Counted from the stretch's first letter, positions 29,084 through 39,414 are shown. The stretch is 64,000 nt of DNA from Mycobacterium paraense (GCF_002101815.1 NZ_LQPM01000010.1:310001-374000); one strand, 5' to 3'. The notes: generated from the letters alone by a model not told the origin. A program made the numbers and translations.

Positions 29084-30441
29084 AGCATCGCCTCCTTGAT
29101 CAGGCGGGCTGCCGCATCGCGCTCCATCGCGGCTTCGGAGATCTCCTTGCGCAGCTTGCTCAGCTCTTCGCGCTCACGGTCGCTCAGCGCGCTCGCGACG
29201 TGCTGGCGAGCCGGTTGCGCCGGCGCGCTGCGGCCGGCCGCTTCGTCGGCGCCCTGCTCGCCGGGCATCGTGGGAATGACCTTCTGGCCGGGCCCGGATC
29301 GTGCCCGGCTCTGTTCGCCGCGGGGCGTGTTGACCAGGCTGCCGATCGGCGGGATGCCGCCGACGAAGCCCCCCGGTTCGGCCTGCGGCACGCCACCCAG
29401 CTCGGCGGCGGGCAAGGGCGACGCGCTGCCGGCCAGCCGGATCCCCGCCGCCGAAGCCCACGACTCGGGCACCGACAGTTTGCCGATCGAGGCCGCCCCG
29501 CCCGCGGCCGCCGAAACGGCTCCGCCGGCCCCCGGGTTGACCGAACCCGCCAGCGCCCCGAGGCCCGCGTCGGGCGCCACGTCGCCGGCCACCGCGGCGG
29601 CCTGCGGCAGCGCGAGCCCGTACAGGCCGCCCAGCAGCGGCGTGATGCCGGAAGCCGTGAACAACGGCCCGCTGATGACCAGGGCCCAGTTGCCCGCATC
29701 CGTGGTGAAGGTGTTGAGCGCCTGGCCCGTCGTGGTGCCGAGGACGGCCTCCGCGAACGAGATCGGGTCGAGGGATCCGCCGGATCCCAGGACCTGCAGC
29801 GCCGCCGGGACCAGGTTCATCACCTGCGCCAGGCCGGACTGCGCGCTGGGCCCCGCCGCGGACGCAGCGGCCTGGCTGACCGCGGCGGCCTGGGTGGCCG
29901 TGCCGCCCTGGTTGGTGGTCTGCGGCGGCACGCCGAACGGGAGCAGCTTCGTCGCCGCCGCCGACGCGCCCGCGTAGCCGTACATCGCCGCGGCGTCCTG
30001 GGCCCACATCTCGGCGTACTGCGCCTCGGTGGCCATGATCGCCGGGGTGTTCTGCCCGAGGAAGTTGGTGGCCACCAGCGCCGCCAACAGGGCCCGGTTC
30101 ACCTCGATGACCGGCGGCGGCACGGTCGCCAGGAATGCGGTCTCGTATGCCGCGATCGCCGCCTTGAGCTGACCGGCGGTCTGCTCGGCCTGCGCGGCGG
30201 TCGTGCTCATCCAGGACAGGTACGGCGTCGCCGCCGCGAGCATCGTGGTCGACGACGGACCGATCCACGGACCGCCCGTGAGTTCGGCCACCGCCGAGCG
30301 ATACGAACTCGCCGCGATGTTCAGTTCCGCGGCCAACCCGTCCCACGCCGCCGCGGCGGCGACCATCGGCCCCGAGCCCGGGCCGGCGTACATGCGGCCG
30401 GAGTTGACCTCCGGCGGCAATGCCGCAAAGTCCAGCGTCAC
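29080..30441 (-). CDS. PPE family protein, SVP subgroup, tandem paralogue
   Basis: A protein of 453 residues from GTG 30441, which follows GGGGGA by three to four bases; a longer frame starting at 30573 would add a non-PPE basic extension and is rejected. Domain order is as in the next gene: PPE domain ([22 protein letters not shown]), variable middle, [10 protein letters not shown] signature, [16 protein letters not shown] stretch and a charged helical tail ([18 protein letters not shown] and beyond). The shared tail and the four-base overlap show a tandem duplication. It heads a close-packed series: PPE, PPE, permease, ureABCFGD. Confidence 0.9.
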   Translation of the reverse strand: MTLDFAALPPEVNSGRMYAGPGSGPMVAAAAAWDGLAAELNIAASSYRSAVAELTGGPWIGPSSTTMLAAATPYLSWMSTTAAQAEQTAGQLKAAIAAYETAFLATVPPPVIEVNRALLAALVATNFLGQNTPAIMATEAQYAEMWAQDAAAMYGYAGASAAATKLLPFGVPPQTTNQGGTATQAAAVSQAAASAAGPSAQSGLAQVMNLVPAALQVLGSGGSLDPISFAEAVLGTTTGQALNTFTTDAGNWALVISGPLFTASGITPLLGGLYGLALPQAAAVAGDVAPDAGLGALAGSVNPGAGGAVSAAAGGAASIGKLSVPESWASAAGIRLAGSASPLPAAELGGVPQAEPGGFVGGIPPIGSLVNTPRGEQSRARSGPGQKVIPTMPGEQGADEAAGRSAPAQPARQHVASALSDREREELSKLRKEISEAAMERDAAARLIKEAML

Positions 30442-31027
30442 AAGTCCCCCTGGTAGGCCCACCCGGCGCAGGCGCTTGCGTTCCCCGCCGCAAGGCCCGC
30501 GCGAGCGATGGTTGGACGCTCGCTTTTGAACGCCACGCGATGCGCGCGATATGGTGTTTGCCGCGACGTGCACAAGGCCGCACCGATGTTCACTTCGCCA
30601 TACCGGCGTCCAGATCGCCGCACAATTAATACATGGTGACGCAGCTCGCTGTAACCATGCTGGCTAATCACTGGGAATTAGCTGTACACCTGTCTTGAAC
30701 TCTCGCCGGCCGCCGACGGTTCCACCGCCGCCACCGTCACACGGGCGAGGCTCGACCCTCATCGGTTCGATCGGGAGCAGCCGGCGCAGTGCGGCCCGGC
30801 GCGGCGTCGAAACGGCTGTGTGACAGCGACTTACCTTGATTCAAGGTGCCGGCGGATCCGGTTCCCGCGCCGCGGACCTCCGGCCGCCGGGCCGGCCCGC
30901 ACCGCGCGCCGTCACGCCCGCCCGATCGGCGGTGCCGGAGCAGGGCCTGCGGCCCGGATGGCTTTGCCGTTGTCAGCTTCAGCAAGCGGCAGTCGCCATC
31001 CGGGCGGCGGGCTTTCAGGGCCCCGAC
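30442..31027. other. 586-base intergenic region between ureohydrolase and PPE pair
   Basis: There is no convincing gene. Its right end holds the large terminator-like hairpin listed separately. Around 30620-30690 the DNA turns AT-rich, with TATTAAT on the minus strand and a GCTAAT-N8-ATTAGC inverted repeat (30663-30682); this is where the promoter and an operator of the PPE-permease-urease unit would lie, giving a leader of roughly 180 bases. I looked for a second guanidine-III core here and did not see one. Confidence 0.5.
30952..31005 (-). terminator. Long hairpin downstream of the ureohydrolase gene
   Basis: Perfect 11-base arms GCCCGGATGGC and GCCATCCGGGC enclose a second stem (TGCCGTTG with CAA-G-CGGCA). 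It begins 22 bases after the ureohydrolase stop. No U-tract follows, as is common in mycobacteria. It probably ends or protects the hydrolase transcript, separating it from the PPE unit. Confidence 0.55.
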
Positions 31028-32191
31028 TTAGTCGTTGAACGGCCCCCACGCGTGGCGCTTCATGGCGGCGGGTTTCTTGCCGAGCTTTCCCGCCCGCACC
31101 ATGACCGCCAGGCTGTCCAGGATGACCCGGCTGCTCATCAGCGCGGTCTGCTCGGCCCAGTCGTAGGGCGGTGAGCACTCCACCACCTCGATGCCGTTGA
31201 GCCCGGGCTCGGAGATCATCCGGATCAGGTTCAGCGCCTCGCGCGGCAACAGGCCACCGGGTTCGGGCCAGCCGGTGCCGGGCACGAAGCCGGCGTCGAT
31301 GACGTCGATGTCGAACGACAGATAAACCGCCTTGGCGTCCTTCCACGCGGTTTCGAGCGCGATCTCCGCGATCTTTTCGATCCCGACGCGCTCCACGTCG
31401 CCCACCGTGATGACGGTGCTGCCGCGCTGCCGGCCCACCTGCACGCCGGCGCGCGGGGCCTGCCAGCCGCCGATGCCGATCTGGACCAGGTTGGTGGCCG
31501 GCGCGTTCTTGATGTTGGTGGCGTGGAACCACGGCGTGGTGTGCATGCGCTCGTCGAGATCGGTTTCCTGGGTGTCGACGTGGCGGTCGAAGTGGATGAT
31601 GCCGACGTTGCCGTCCATGTGCGGGGCCAGGCCGCGCACCGTCGGGAACCCGATCGAGTGGTCGCCGCCCAGGATCACCGGGAACACGCCCTTGGAAACC
31701 ACGTGCGACATGGCCGTGCTGATCTGGTCGAACGACTTCTCGATGTTGGCGGGAATGGTGAGCACGTCGCCGATGTCGACGATGTTGAGTTGTTCGCGCA
31801 GGTCCACCCCGAGCTCGTAGCAGTAGGTGCCGAACAGGTTGGTGGAGCGGCGGATTCCCATCGGCCCGAACCGAGTGCCGGGCCGGTAGGTGGTCCCGGC
31901 GTCCAGCGGCGCACCGAAGACGGCCACTTCGGCGTCGCCCACGTCGTTCACGTCTTCGAGGAACGGGCACTTCAGGAATGTCCCGCGCTCGCCGGCGAAG
32001 TGCGGCAGCTCGCCGCGCGCAAAGGTCGACAGCGTTCGGTCGTTGATCGTGGGGGCCGCTTCGAGGCCATGGGCCAGGCAGCGCTCGATCTCTTCGCGAT
32101 GCCGGCGGGTGGACAACTCCGCCTCGGCCTGCTGCGCCCAGCTGCCTTCCCGGTTGGGGATGTCAGCTTGTCCGGCGAACGGATTGAACAT
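31028..32191 (-). CDS. Ureohydrolase (agmatinase/arginase fold), probable guanidine hydrolase
   Basis: A protein of 387 residues from ATG 32191, chosen for the GAGAGGAAA ribosome site seven to nine bases upstream; GTG 32221 would add ten residues and overlaps a leader frame. Metal-binding motifs of the arginase superfamily: GGDHS 175-179, FDRHVD 201-206 (D, H, D ligands kept; the usual DAH is DRH), SFDID 292-296, and a PGTGWPEPGG loop. An N-terminal extension of about 85 residues before the core makes it longer than ordinary agmatinases and resembles the long nickel-dependent guanidine hydrolases. It would release urea plus ammonia from guanidine, or urea plus putrescine from agmatine. The guanidine-III riboswitch upstream strongly favours guanidine. 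Confidence 0.88.
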   Translation of the reverse strand: MFNPFAGQADIPNREGSWAQQAEAELSTRRHREEIERCLAHGLEAAPTINDRTLSTFARGELPHFAGERGTFLKCPFLEDVNDVGDAEVAVFGAPLDAGTTYRPGTRFGPMGIRRSTNLFGTYCYELGVDLREQLNIVDIGDVLTIPANIEKSFDQISTAMSHVVSKGVFPVILGGDHSIGFPTVRGLAPHMDGNVGIIHFDRHVDTQETDLDERMHTTPWFHATNIKNAPATNLVQIGIGGWQAPRAGVQVGRQRGSTVITVGDVERVGIEKIAEIALETAWKDAKAVYLSFDIDVIDAGFVPGTGWPEPGGLLPREALNLIRMISEPGLNGIEVVECSPPYDWAEQTALMSSRVILDSLAVMVRAGKLGKKPAAMKRHAWGPFND

Positions 32192-32217
32192 CGAATTTCC
32201 TCTCGTCGCGAATGAAT

Positions 32218-32307
32218 TCACGGCGGAGGATGCCCCGGCGACCGGAGTCTAAGCGGACGGCGAATACGGGAGCCATCGTGGAAATGACTCGGCGCGCCAG
32301 GCATCAT
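32218..32307 (-). CDS. Possible 29-residue leader peptide of the ureohydrolase
   Basis: A short frame (MMPGAPSHFHDG...) starts with tandem ATG codons eight bases after the 3' strand of the riboswitch pseudoknot, with a G-rich GCGGG just before it. Its TGA overlaps an in-frame GTG of the hydrolase as GTGA. The arrangement would let the riboswitch gate this frame and pass the effect on by translational coupling. It may also be chance in GC-rich DNA; composition and length give little proof. Confidence 0.3.
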   Translation of the reverse strand: MMPGAPSHFHDGSRIRRPLRLRSPGHPPP

Positions 32308-32312
32308 CCCGC

Positions 32313-32358
32313 GGTCGCCGTCTTGTCGCTTTCCGGGTACGGCGAACTCGTCCGGGCG
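32313..32358 (-). promoter_or_regulatory. Guanidine-III (ykkC-III) riboswitch aptamer
   Basis: Read on the minus strand, the conserved blocks appear in order: CCGGACGAG, a GUACCCGG segment and GACAAGACGGCGA. The P1 arms CCGG (32355-32352 and 32336-32333) pair, and the pseudoknot strands UCGCCGU (32345-32339) and ACGGCGA (32321-32315) are perfectly complementary over seven bases. This is the compact guanidine-III fold. Bound guanidinium would stabilise the pseudoknot and turn on the ureohydrolase below it. The hydrolase start is about 95-125 bases downstream, further than in the usual ribosome-site-masking layout. Confidence 0.9.
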
Positions 32359-32381
32359 GCCCCTGCGGCGCGCCGCTATTG

Positions 32382-32409
32382 AAGGTACCGCCTCGTTCGG
32401 CGACCGCAA
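32382..32409 (-). promoter_or_regulatory. Candidate promoter of the riboswitch-ureohydrolase transcript
   Basis: On the minus strand TTGCGG (32409-32404) and TACCTT (32387-32382) are spaced by 16 bases, an acceptable sigma-A pattern (TTGnnn, TAnnnT). It predicts a start near 32375, about 20 bases upstream of the aptamer. A 7+7 inverted repeat GCGACCG-N7-CGGTCGC (32400-32420) overlaps the -35 region. Confidence 0.4.
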
Positions 32410-32722
32410 CTTTCGGTCGCGGTCGTGTCGCGCGCGGCGATCGGGGCCGCCCGATCACCACGGCCCCTCCGCCCGGGGCTTCGCGGCCGTTCTCCAAAGC
32501 TGTTGCGAGGCAACGGATATCGTCGAGAGGGCGACGGCCGCGTCCGTCCGGAAGGTCGGCGCATTCGCGAGGCCCCGGCCCGACGCGACGAACGCACGCC
32601 CCGCCGGGGACATGATCCGGGGGCCGGGGATTTCCTTGCGGAACAGGCGTTTTCGGGTGGTCGACGCCGCGCCGCAGCAAGCCTCCGTAACGACTGCCCA
32701 ACGGCTGAGAACTTGCTGGGAA
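32410..32722. other. 313-base GC-rich region with no recognised gene
   Basis: It lies upstream of the ureohydrolase promoter and downstream of the thioesterase gene, both on the minus strand. Short frames exist, but none has a ribosome site or recognisable product. A small GTTGC-GAG-GCAAC hairpin is at 32502-32514. I see nothing else. Confidence 0.4.
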
Positions 32723-33139
32723 TTAAGCCTCGAGGTTCTGCAGGCGCACCTGGCCGCGGGCCACCACCCGATCGTTGTCGTCGGTGATCGTGACGAGCCA
32801 CAGCTGCTGACGCCGGCCGCGGTGAATCGGTTCGGCGCTGCCGTACACCGTCCCGGATCCGATCGAGCGCAAAAAGTCCGTGTTGTTGTTGACGCCCACG
32901 ACGTTGCCGCCGTCGCCCTTCGCGTTGAGCCAGGTGTAGGCGGACACGCTGGCCATGCTCTCGATCATCGAGCAGTAGACGCCGCCGTGCACCAGACCCA
33001 TCGGCTGCAGCAGTTTGGGGGTGACCTCGAGCTGCGCGCGGGCGCCGTCGGGGCCCAGCTCGGTGAACCGCAGCCCCAACTCCGTGTCGAACGGCGCGGT
33101 GAAGTTCGGCGGCAACGTCGGGTCGGGCGGCGGTGGCAC
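32723..33139 (-). CDS. PaaI-type hotdog thioesterase
   Basis: A 138-residue protein of the hotdog fold, with the PaaI/HGG signature region LLQPMGLVHGGVYCSMIESMAS at residues 42-63 (catalytic loop HGG) and a final RGQVRLQNL strand. It would hydrolyse an acyl- or aryl-CoA. The GTG start at 33139 is the first usable. It corresponds to Rv1847. Its upstream region holds an iron-regulated sRNA terminator, so iron control of the gene by read-through is possible. Confidence 0.87.
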   Translation of the reverse strand: MPPPPDPTLPPNFTAPFDTELGLRFTELGPDGARAQLEVTPKLLQPMGLVHGGVYCSMIESMASVSAYTWLNAKGDGGNVVGVNNNTDFLRSIGSGTVYGSAEPIHRGRRQQLWLVTITDDNDRVVARGQVRLQNLEA

Positions 33140-33195
33140 GTTATGTGTCTACACCATGGGCGACCCGGCGCCGCCGGGGCGGAATGCCTGCCCGC

Positions 33196-33233
33196 AAAAA
33201 CGGGCGAGCCCCGCGCTGGGCGCGGGGCTCGCC
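33196..33233 (-). terminator. Intrinsic terminator of the sRNA
   Basis: A perfect 14-base-pair stem (arms 33203-33216 and 33220-33233, loop of three) is followed on the minus strand by CCG and five T. This is one of the few canonical rho-independent terminators in the window. It is 57 bases upstream of the thioesterase start codon. Confidence 0.85.
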
Positions 33234-33296
33234 GATCGAGTAGACCGGGGGTCACTGCAGCCCTCAGGACTCTGCCGCGGTCATTGTCGCTCGACC
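33196..33296 (-). ncRNA. mrsI: MrsI-like iron-responsive small RNA
   Basis: The predicted transcript of about 100 bases starts 6-7 bases after TATGCT (33308-33303, minus strand) and ends at the U-run of a 14-base-pair terminator. Position (between blaI and the Rv1847 homologue), strand (same as Rv1847), size and the overlapping IdeR-like box all match MrsI (ncRv11846) of M. tuberculosis, an sRNA induced on iron loss that represses iron-storage and iron-using proteins. I identify it by position and architecture and have not compared its sequence. Confidence 0.72.
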
Positions 33297-33305
33297 GACA
33301 TCAGC

Positions 33306-33324
33306 ATAGGCAAGGCTGCCCTAA
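33306..33324. promoter_or_regulatory. IdeR-like iron box
   Basis: A 19-base site matches the IdeR consensus TTAGGTTAGGCTAACCTAA at 14 of 19 positions, read on the plus strand as ATAGGC-AAGGCTGCC-CTAA. It overlaps the -10 element TATGCT of the predicted sRNA, so iron-loaded IdeR would repress it. Confidence 0.7.
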
Positions 33325-33353
33325 TTTCGCAAGGTATCGTTTGACCGAAACAA

Positions 33354-33380
33354 GTCGTATCGGAATCGTGTTGGTACGAC
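33354..33380. promoter_or_regulatory. Candidate BlaI operator, GTCGTA-N15-TACGAC
   Basis: Perfect 6+6 inverted repeat 54 bases upstream of the blaI start, followed by a GTAGTA motif. BlaI-family repressors bind palindromes rich in TAC/GTA and usually regulate themselves. Inferred from position and symmetry only. Confidence 0.4.
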
Positions 33381-33433
33381 CGTCAGTAGTAAGCGGAGTA
33401 CGCTTGTTCCGACGCTCAGGAGATGAACGCACT

Positions 33434-33853
33434 ATGGCCAAGCTGACCCGGCTGGGGGATCTGGAACGCGCCGTGATGGACCATTTGTGGTCCACGGCCG
33501 AACCCCAAACCGTCCGCCAAGTCCACGAAGCCTTGTCGGCGCAACGTGACCTCGCGTACACGACGATCATGACCGTCCTGCAGCGGCTGGCCAAGAAGAA
33601 CCTGGTCTCCCAGATCCGGGACGACCGCGCCCACCGCTACGCGCCGGTGCACGGCCGCGACGAGCTGGTCGCCGGGCTGATGGTCGACGCGCTGGCGCAG
33701 GCCGAGGACTCCGGGGACCGGCAGGCGGCGCTGGTGCACTTCGTCGAGCGGGTGGGCGCCGACGAGGCCGAGGCGCTGCGGCGCGCGCTCGCCGATCTGG
33801 AAGCCAATCAACGCAACAACACGCCGTCGGCTGGCGCGGCGGCGGAGGACTGA
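33434..33853 (+). CDS. blaI: BlaI/MecI-family transcriptional repressor
   Basis: A 139-residue winged-helix repressor (LGDLERAVMDHLWSTAEPQTVRQVHEAL, then TTIMTVLQRLAKKNLV as the recognition region) with a C-terminal dimerisation helix. In M. tuberculosis the homologue (Rv1846c) controls the beta-lactamase blaC and other genes and is lost from DNA on beta-lactam exposure. Start ATG 33434; longer upstream frames cross the iron box and sRNA and are spurious. The M56 peptidase gene starts 14 bases downstream, forming a sensor-repressor pair. Confidence 0.93.
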   Translation: MAKLTRLGDLERAVMDHLWSTAEPQTVRQVHEALSAQRDLAYTTIMTVLQRLAKKNLVSQIRDDRAHRYAPVHGRDELVAGLMVDALAQAEDSGDRQAALVHFVERVGADEAEALRRALADLEANQRNNTPSAGAAAED

Positions 33854-33867
33854 GGGAGACTAGCAGC

Positions 33868-34818
33868 GTGTCAGCGCTGGCCTTCACCCTCCTCGCGGTG
33901 CTGTTGGTCGGCCCGGCGCCGGCCCTCTTGGCACGAGCGAGCTGGCCGTTGCGCGCGCCCCGCGCCGCGATGGTGCTGTGGCAGGCCGTCGCCCTGGCCG
34001 CCGTCCTGTCGGCGTTCAGCGCGGGGATCGCGATCGCCAGCCGGTTGCTGGTGCCCGGCCCCGACGGGCGGCCCACGGCCAGCATCCTCGGTTCCGCCGA
34101 CCGCCTCGGCTGGCCGCTCTGGGCGGCTTACATCGCCGTCTTCGCGCTGACCGTCGTGGTCGGCGCAAGGCTGATGGCCGCCGTCCTGCGGGTGGCCATC
34201 GCCAACCGGCGCCGCCGGGCCCACCACCGCATGGTCGTCGATCTGGTCGGGGTCGGGCACGACGCGGCCACCGCGCAGCCCTGTGCGCGCACGCGCGACC
34301 TTCGCATCCTGGATGTCCGGCAGCCGCTGGCCTACTGCCTGCCCGGCGTCCGGAGCCGGGTCGTGCTCAGCGAAGGAGCGCTGTCCGCGCTCGCCGATGA
34401 CGAAGTCGCGGCCATCCTCACCCACGAGCGGGCCCACCTGCGGGCCCGGCACGACTTGGTGCTGGAAGCGTTCACCGCCGTGCACGCCGCGTTCCCGCGG
34501 CTCGTGCGCAGCACCAACGCGCTGCGCGCGGTGCAACTGCTCGTCGAACTGCTGGCCGACGACGCGGCGGTGCGCGCGACCGGTCGCACTCCCCTGGCCC
34601 GCGCGCTGGTGGCCTGCGCGTCGGGACGGGCGCCCTCGGGCGCGCTGGCCGTCGGCGGCCCCAGCACCGTGGTGCGGGTGCGCCGGCTGTCCGGGCGCGG
34701 CAACAGCCTGAAGCTCTCGGCGGCCGCCTACCTGACCGCCGCGGCCATCATGGTGGTGCCCACCGTCGCTTTGGTCGTCCCGTGGCTCACCGAGCTGCGC
34801 CGGCTGTTCAACCTCTGA
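33868..34818 (+). CDS. blaR: M56 (BlaR1-like) membrane metallopeptidase
   Basis: A 316-residue protein with hydrophobic helices at both ends and a zinc-protease core: THERAHLRARHD near residue 186 supplies HExxH, and FQ-type helices follow (LLVELLADDAAVRATGR, with the third-ligand region). Unlike staphylococcal BlaR1 it has no extracellular penicillin-binding domain, so the signal it senses is unclear. GTG 33868. Partner of BlaI by operon position; Rv1845c by order. Confidence 0.85.
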   Translation: MSALAFTLLAVLLVGPAPALLARASWPLRAPRAAMVLWQAVALAAVLSAFSAGIAIASRLLVPGPDGRPTASILGSADRLGWPLWAAYIAVFALTVVVGARLMAAVLRVAIANRRRRAHHRMVVDLVGVGHDAATAQPCARTRDLRILDVRQPLAYCLPGVRSRVVLSEGALSALADDEVAAILTHERAHLRARHDLVLEAFTAVHAAFPRLVRSTNALRAVQLLVELLADDAAVRATGRTPLARALVACASGRAPSGALAVGGPSTVVRVRRLSGRGNSLKLSAAAYLTAAAIMVVPTVALVVPWLTELRRLFNL

Positions 34819-34914
34819 CGCCCGGGCGCCGATCACCCCGGGCGGACGCGGGCCTGCTGTGACACAGTGTGACCGAAGGATATTCGGTAAGTCTCCCCAA
34901 CTGAGAGGGCAGCC

Positions 34915-36372
34915 ATGAGTTCGTCGGATGCGAAAACCGCTACCGCACAGATCGGCGTCACCGGCCTCGCGGTCATGGGTTCGAACATCGCCCGGAATTT
35001 CGCCCACCACGGCTACACGGTCGCGCTGCACAACCGCTCCGTCGCCAAGACCGACGCGCTGCTCAAAGAACACGGCGACGAGGGCAACTTCGTGCGCGCG
35101 GAGTCCATCGCGGAGTTTCTCGACGCGCTGGAGAAGCCGCGGCGGGTGCTGATCATGGTCAAGGCCGGCGATCCCACCGACGCCGTCATCAACGAGCTCG
35201 CCGACGCCATGGAGGAAGGCGACATCATCATCGACGGCGGCAACGCCCTCTACACCGACACCATCCGGCGCGAGAAGGCGATGCGCGAGCGCGGCCTGCA
35301 CTTCGTCGGCGCCGGCATCTCCGGCGGCGAGGAGGGCGCGCTCAACGGGCCGTCGATCATGCCGGGCGGACCCGCCGAGTCGTACAAGTCGCTGGGCCCG
35401 CTGCTCGAGGAGATCTCCGCGCACGTCGACGGGGTGCCGTGCTGCACGCACATCGGGCCCGACGGCGCCGGGCACTTCGTGAAGATGGTGCACAACGGCA
35501 TCGAGTACTCCGACATGCAGCTGATCGGCGAGGCCTACCAGCTGCTGCGCGACGGGCTCGGCAAGACCGCGGACGAGATTGCCGACGTGTTCGACGAGTG
35601 GAACAAGGGCGACCTGGACAGCTTCCTGGTCGAGATCACCGCCCAGGTGCTGCGCCAGAAGGACGGGAAGACCGGCAAGCCGCTCGTCGACGTCATCCTC
35701 GACGAGGCCGAGCAGAAAGGCACCGGCCGCTGGACGGTGAAGTCGGCCCTCGACCTCGGTGTGCCGGTGACCGGCATCGCCGAGGCCGTGTTCGCCCGCG
35801 CCCTGTCCGGTTCGGTGACCCAGCGCAAGGCCACCACCGGGCTGGCCTCCGGCCAGCTGGGCGAAAAGCCCAGCGACGCAAAACAATTCGTGGAGGACGT
35901 CCGGCAGGCCCTCTACGCGTCGAAGATCATCGCCTACGCCCAGGGCTTCAACCAGATTCAGGCCGGCAGCGCCGAGTACGACTGGGGCATCACCCCCGGC
36001 GACCTGGCCACCATCTGGCGCGGCGGCTGCATCATCCGGGCGAAGTTCCTCAACCGGATCAAGGAGGCGTACGACGAGGACCCCGACCTGGCCACGCTGA
36101 TCGTCGCGCCGTACTTCCGCAGCGCGATCGAGGCCGCGATCGACGGCTGGCGCCGCGTCGTGGTGACCGCCACCCAGCTGGGCATCCCGATCCCCGGCTT
36201 CTCCTCGGCGCTGTCCTACTACGACGCGCTGCGCACCGAGCGGCTGCCCGCCGCCCTCACCCAGGGGCTGCGCGACTTCTTCGGCGCGCACACCTACGGC
36301 CGCATCGACGACGACCCCGACAAGCGCTTCCATACGCTGTGGAGCGGCGACCGCAGCGAAGTGCCCGCCTAG
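34915..36372 (+). CDS. gnd1: 6-phosphogluconate dehydrogenase, decarboxylating
   Basis: A 485-residue pentose-phosphate enzyme that oxidises 6-phosphogluconate to ribulose 5-phosphate with NADP. The cofactor motif GLAVMGSN is at 17-24, the substrate-binding block ISGGEEGALNGPSIMPGG near 137-154 and the catalytic KMVHNGIEYSDMQ near 190 are intact. The C-terminus with TYGRIDDDPDKRFHTLW is typical. Its product can feed the phosphoketolase encoded earlier in this window through xylulose 5-phosphate. ATG 34915 follows GAGAGGGCAGCC. Confidence 0.95.
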   Translation: MSSSDAKTATAQIGVTGLAVMGSNIARNFAHHGYTVALHNRSVAKTDALLKEHGDEGNFVRAESIAEFLDALEKPRRVLIMVKAGDPTDAVINELADAMEEGDIIIDGGNALYTDTIRREKAMRERGLHFVGAGISGGEEGALNGPSIMPGGPAESYKSLGPLLEEISAHVDGVPCCTHIGPDGAGHFVKMVHNGIEYSDMQLIGEAYQLLRDGLGKTADEIADVFDEWNKGDLDSFLVEITAQVLRQKDGKTGKPLVDVILDEAEQKGTGRWTVKSALDLGVPVTGIAEAVFARALSGSVTQRKATTGLASGQLGEKPSDAKQFVEDVRQALYASKIIAYAQGFNQIQAGSAEYDWGITPGDLATIWRGGCIIRAKFLNRIKEAYDEDPDLATLIVAPYFRSAIEAAIDGWRRVVVTATQLGIPIPGFSSALSYYDALRTERLPAALTQGLRDFFGAHTYGRIDDDPDKRFHTLWSGDRSEVPA

Positions 36373-36389
36373 CGGCCGCTCGCGTGTAG

Positions 36390-37868
<1,479 letters not shown>

Positions 37869-37983
37869 GCGCGCTAAGCCGCCGACGGTCGTGCTGCCCG
37901 CTGGACGTCTTGGCTACCATGTGAATTCACGTGAGTTTTCGGCTGGCAGCAAAGTGCTGCGCCGCATCGAAGGAAAGGGATGA

Positions 37984-37998
37984 CGTGCCGCAGGCACG
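37984..37998. other. Short hairpin in the leader of the CNNM pair
   Basis: CGTGCC-GCA-GGCACG, a 6-base-pair stem, lies 46 bases before the first CNNM gene. Nearby is a near-palindrome CATGTGAATTCACGTG at about 37919-37934. The 175-base region upstream of the gene is otherwise unremarkable; I do not recognise a known magnesium-sensing RNA in it. Confidence 0.3.
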
Positions 37999-38043
37999 CG
38001 TCGAGGCCCCGCCACCGACCCGGGCCTTCCGCAGGAAGCGGTC

Positions 38044-39410
<1,367 letters not shown>

Positions 39411-39414
<4 letters not shown>

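Noticed and set aside
30442..30573. A 44-residue basic N-terminal extension of the first PPE protein
   Set aside because: PPE proteins start at the (V/M)xxDFxxLPPE motif, and GTG 30441 has a GGGGGA site directly upstream.
30442..31027. A second guanidine-III riboswitch for the PPE-urease unit
   Set aside because: I looked for the ACAAGACGG block and a matching pseudoknot on the minus strand and found none.
37869..38043. A magnesium-sensing or other riboswitch upstream of the CNNM pair
   Set aside because: Only a small hairpin and a near-palindrome are present; no conserved core of a known class is recognised.
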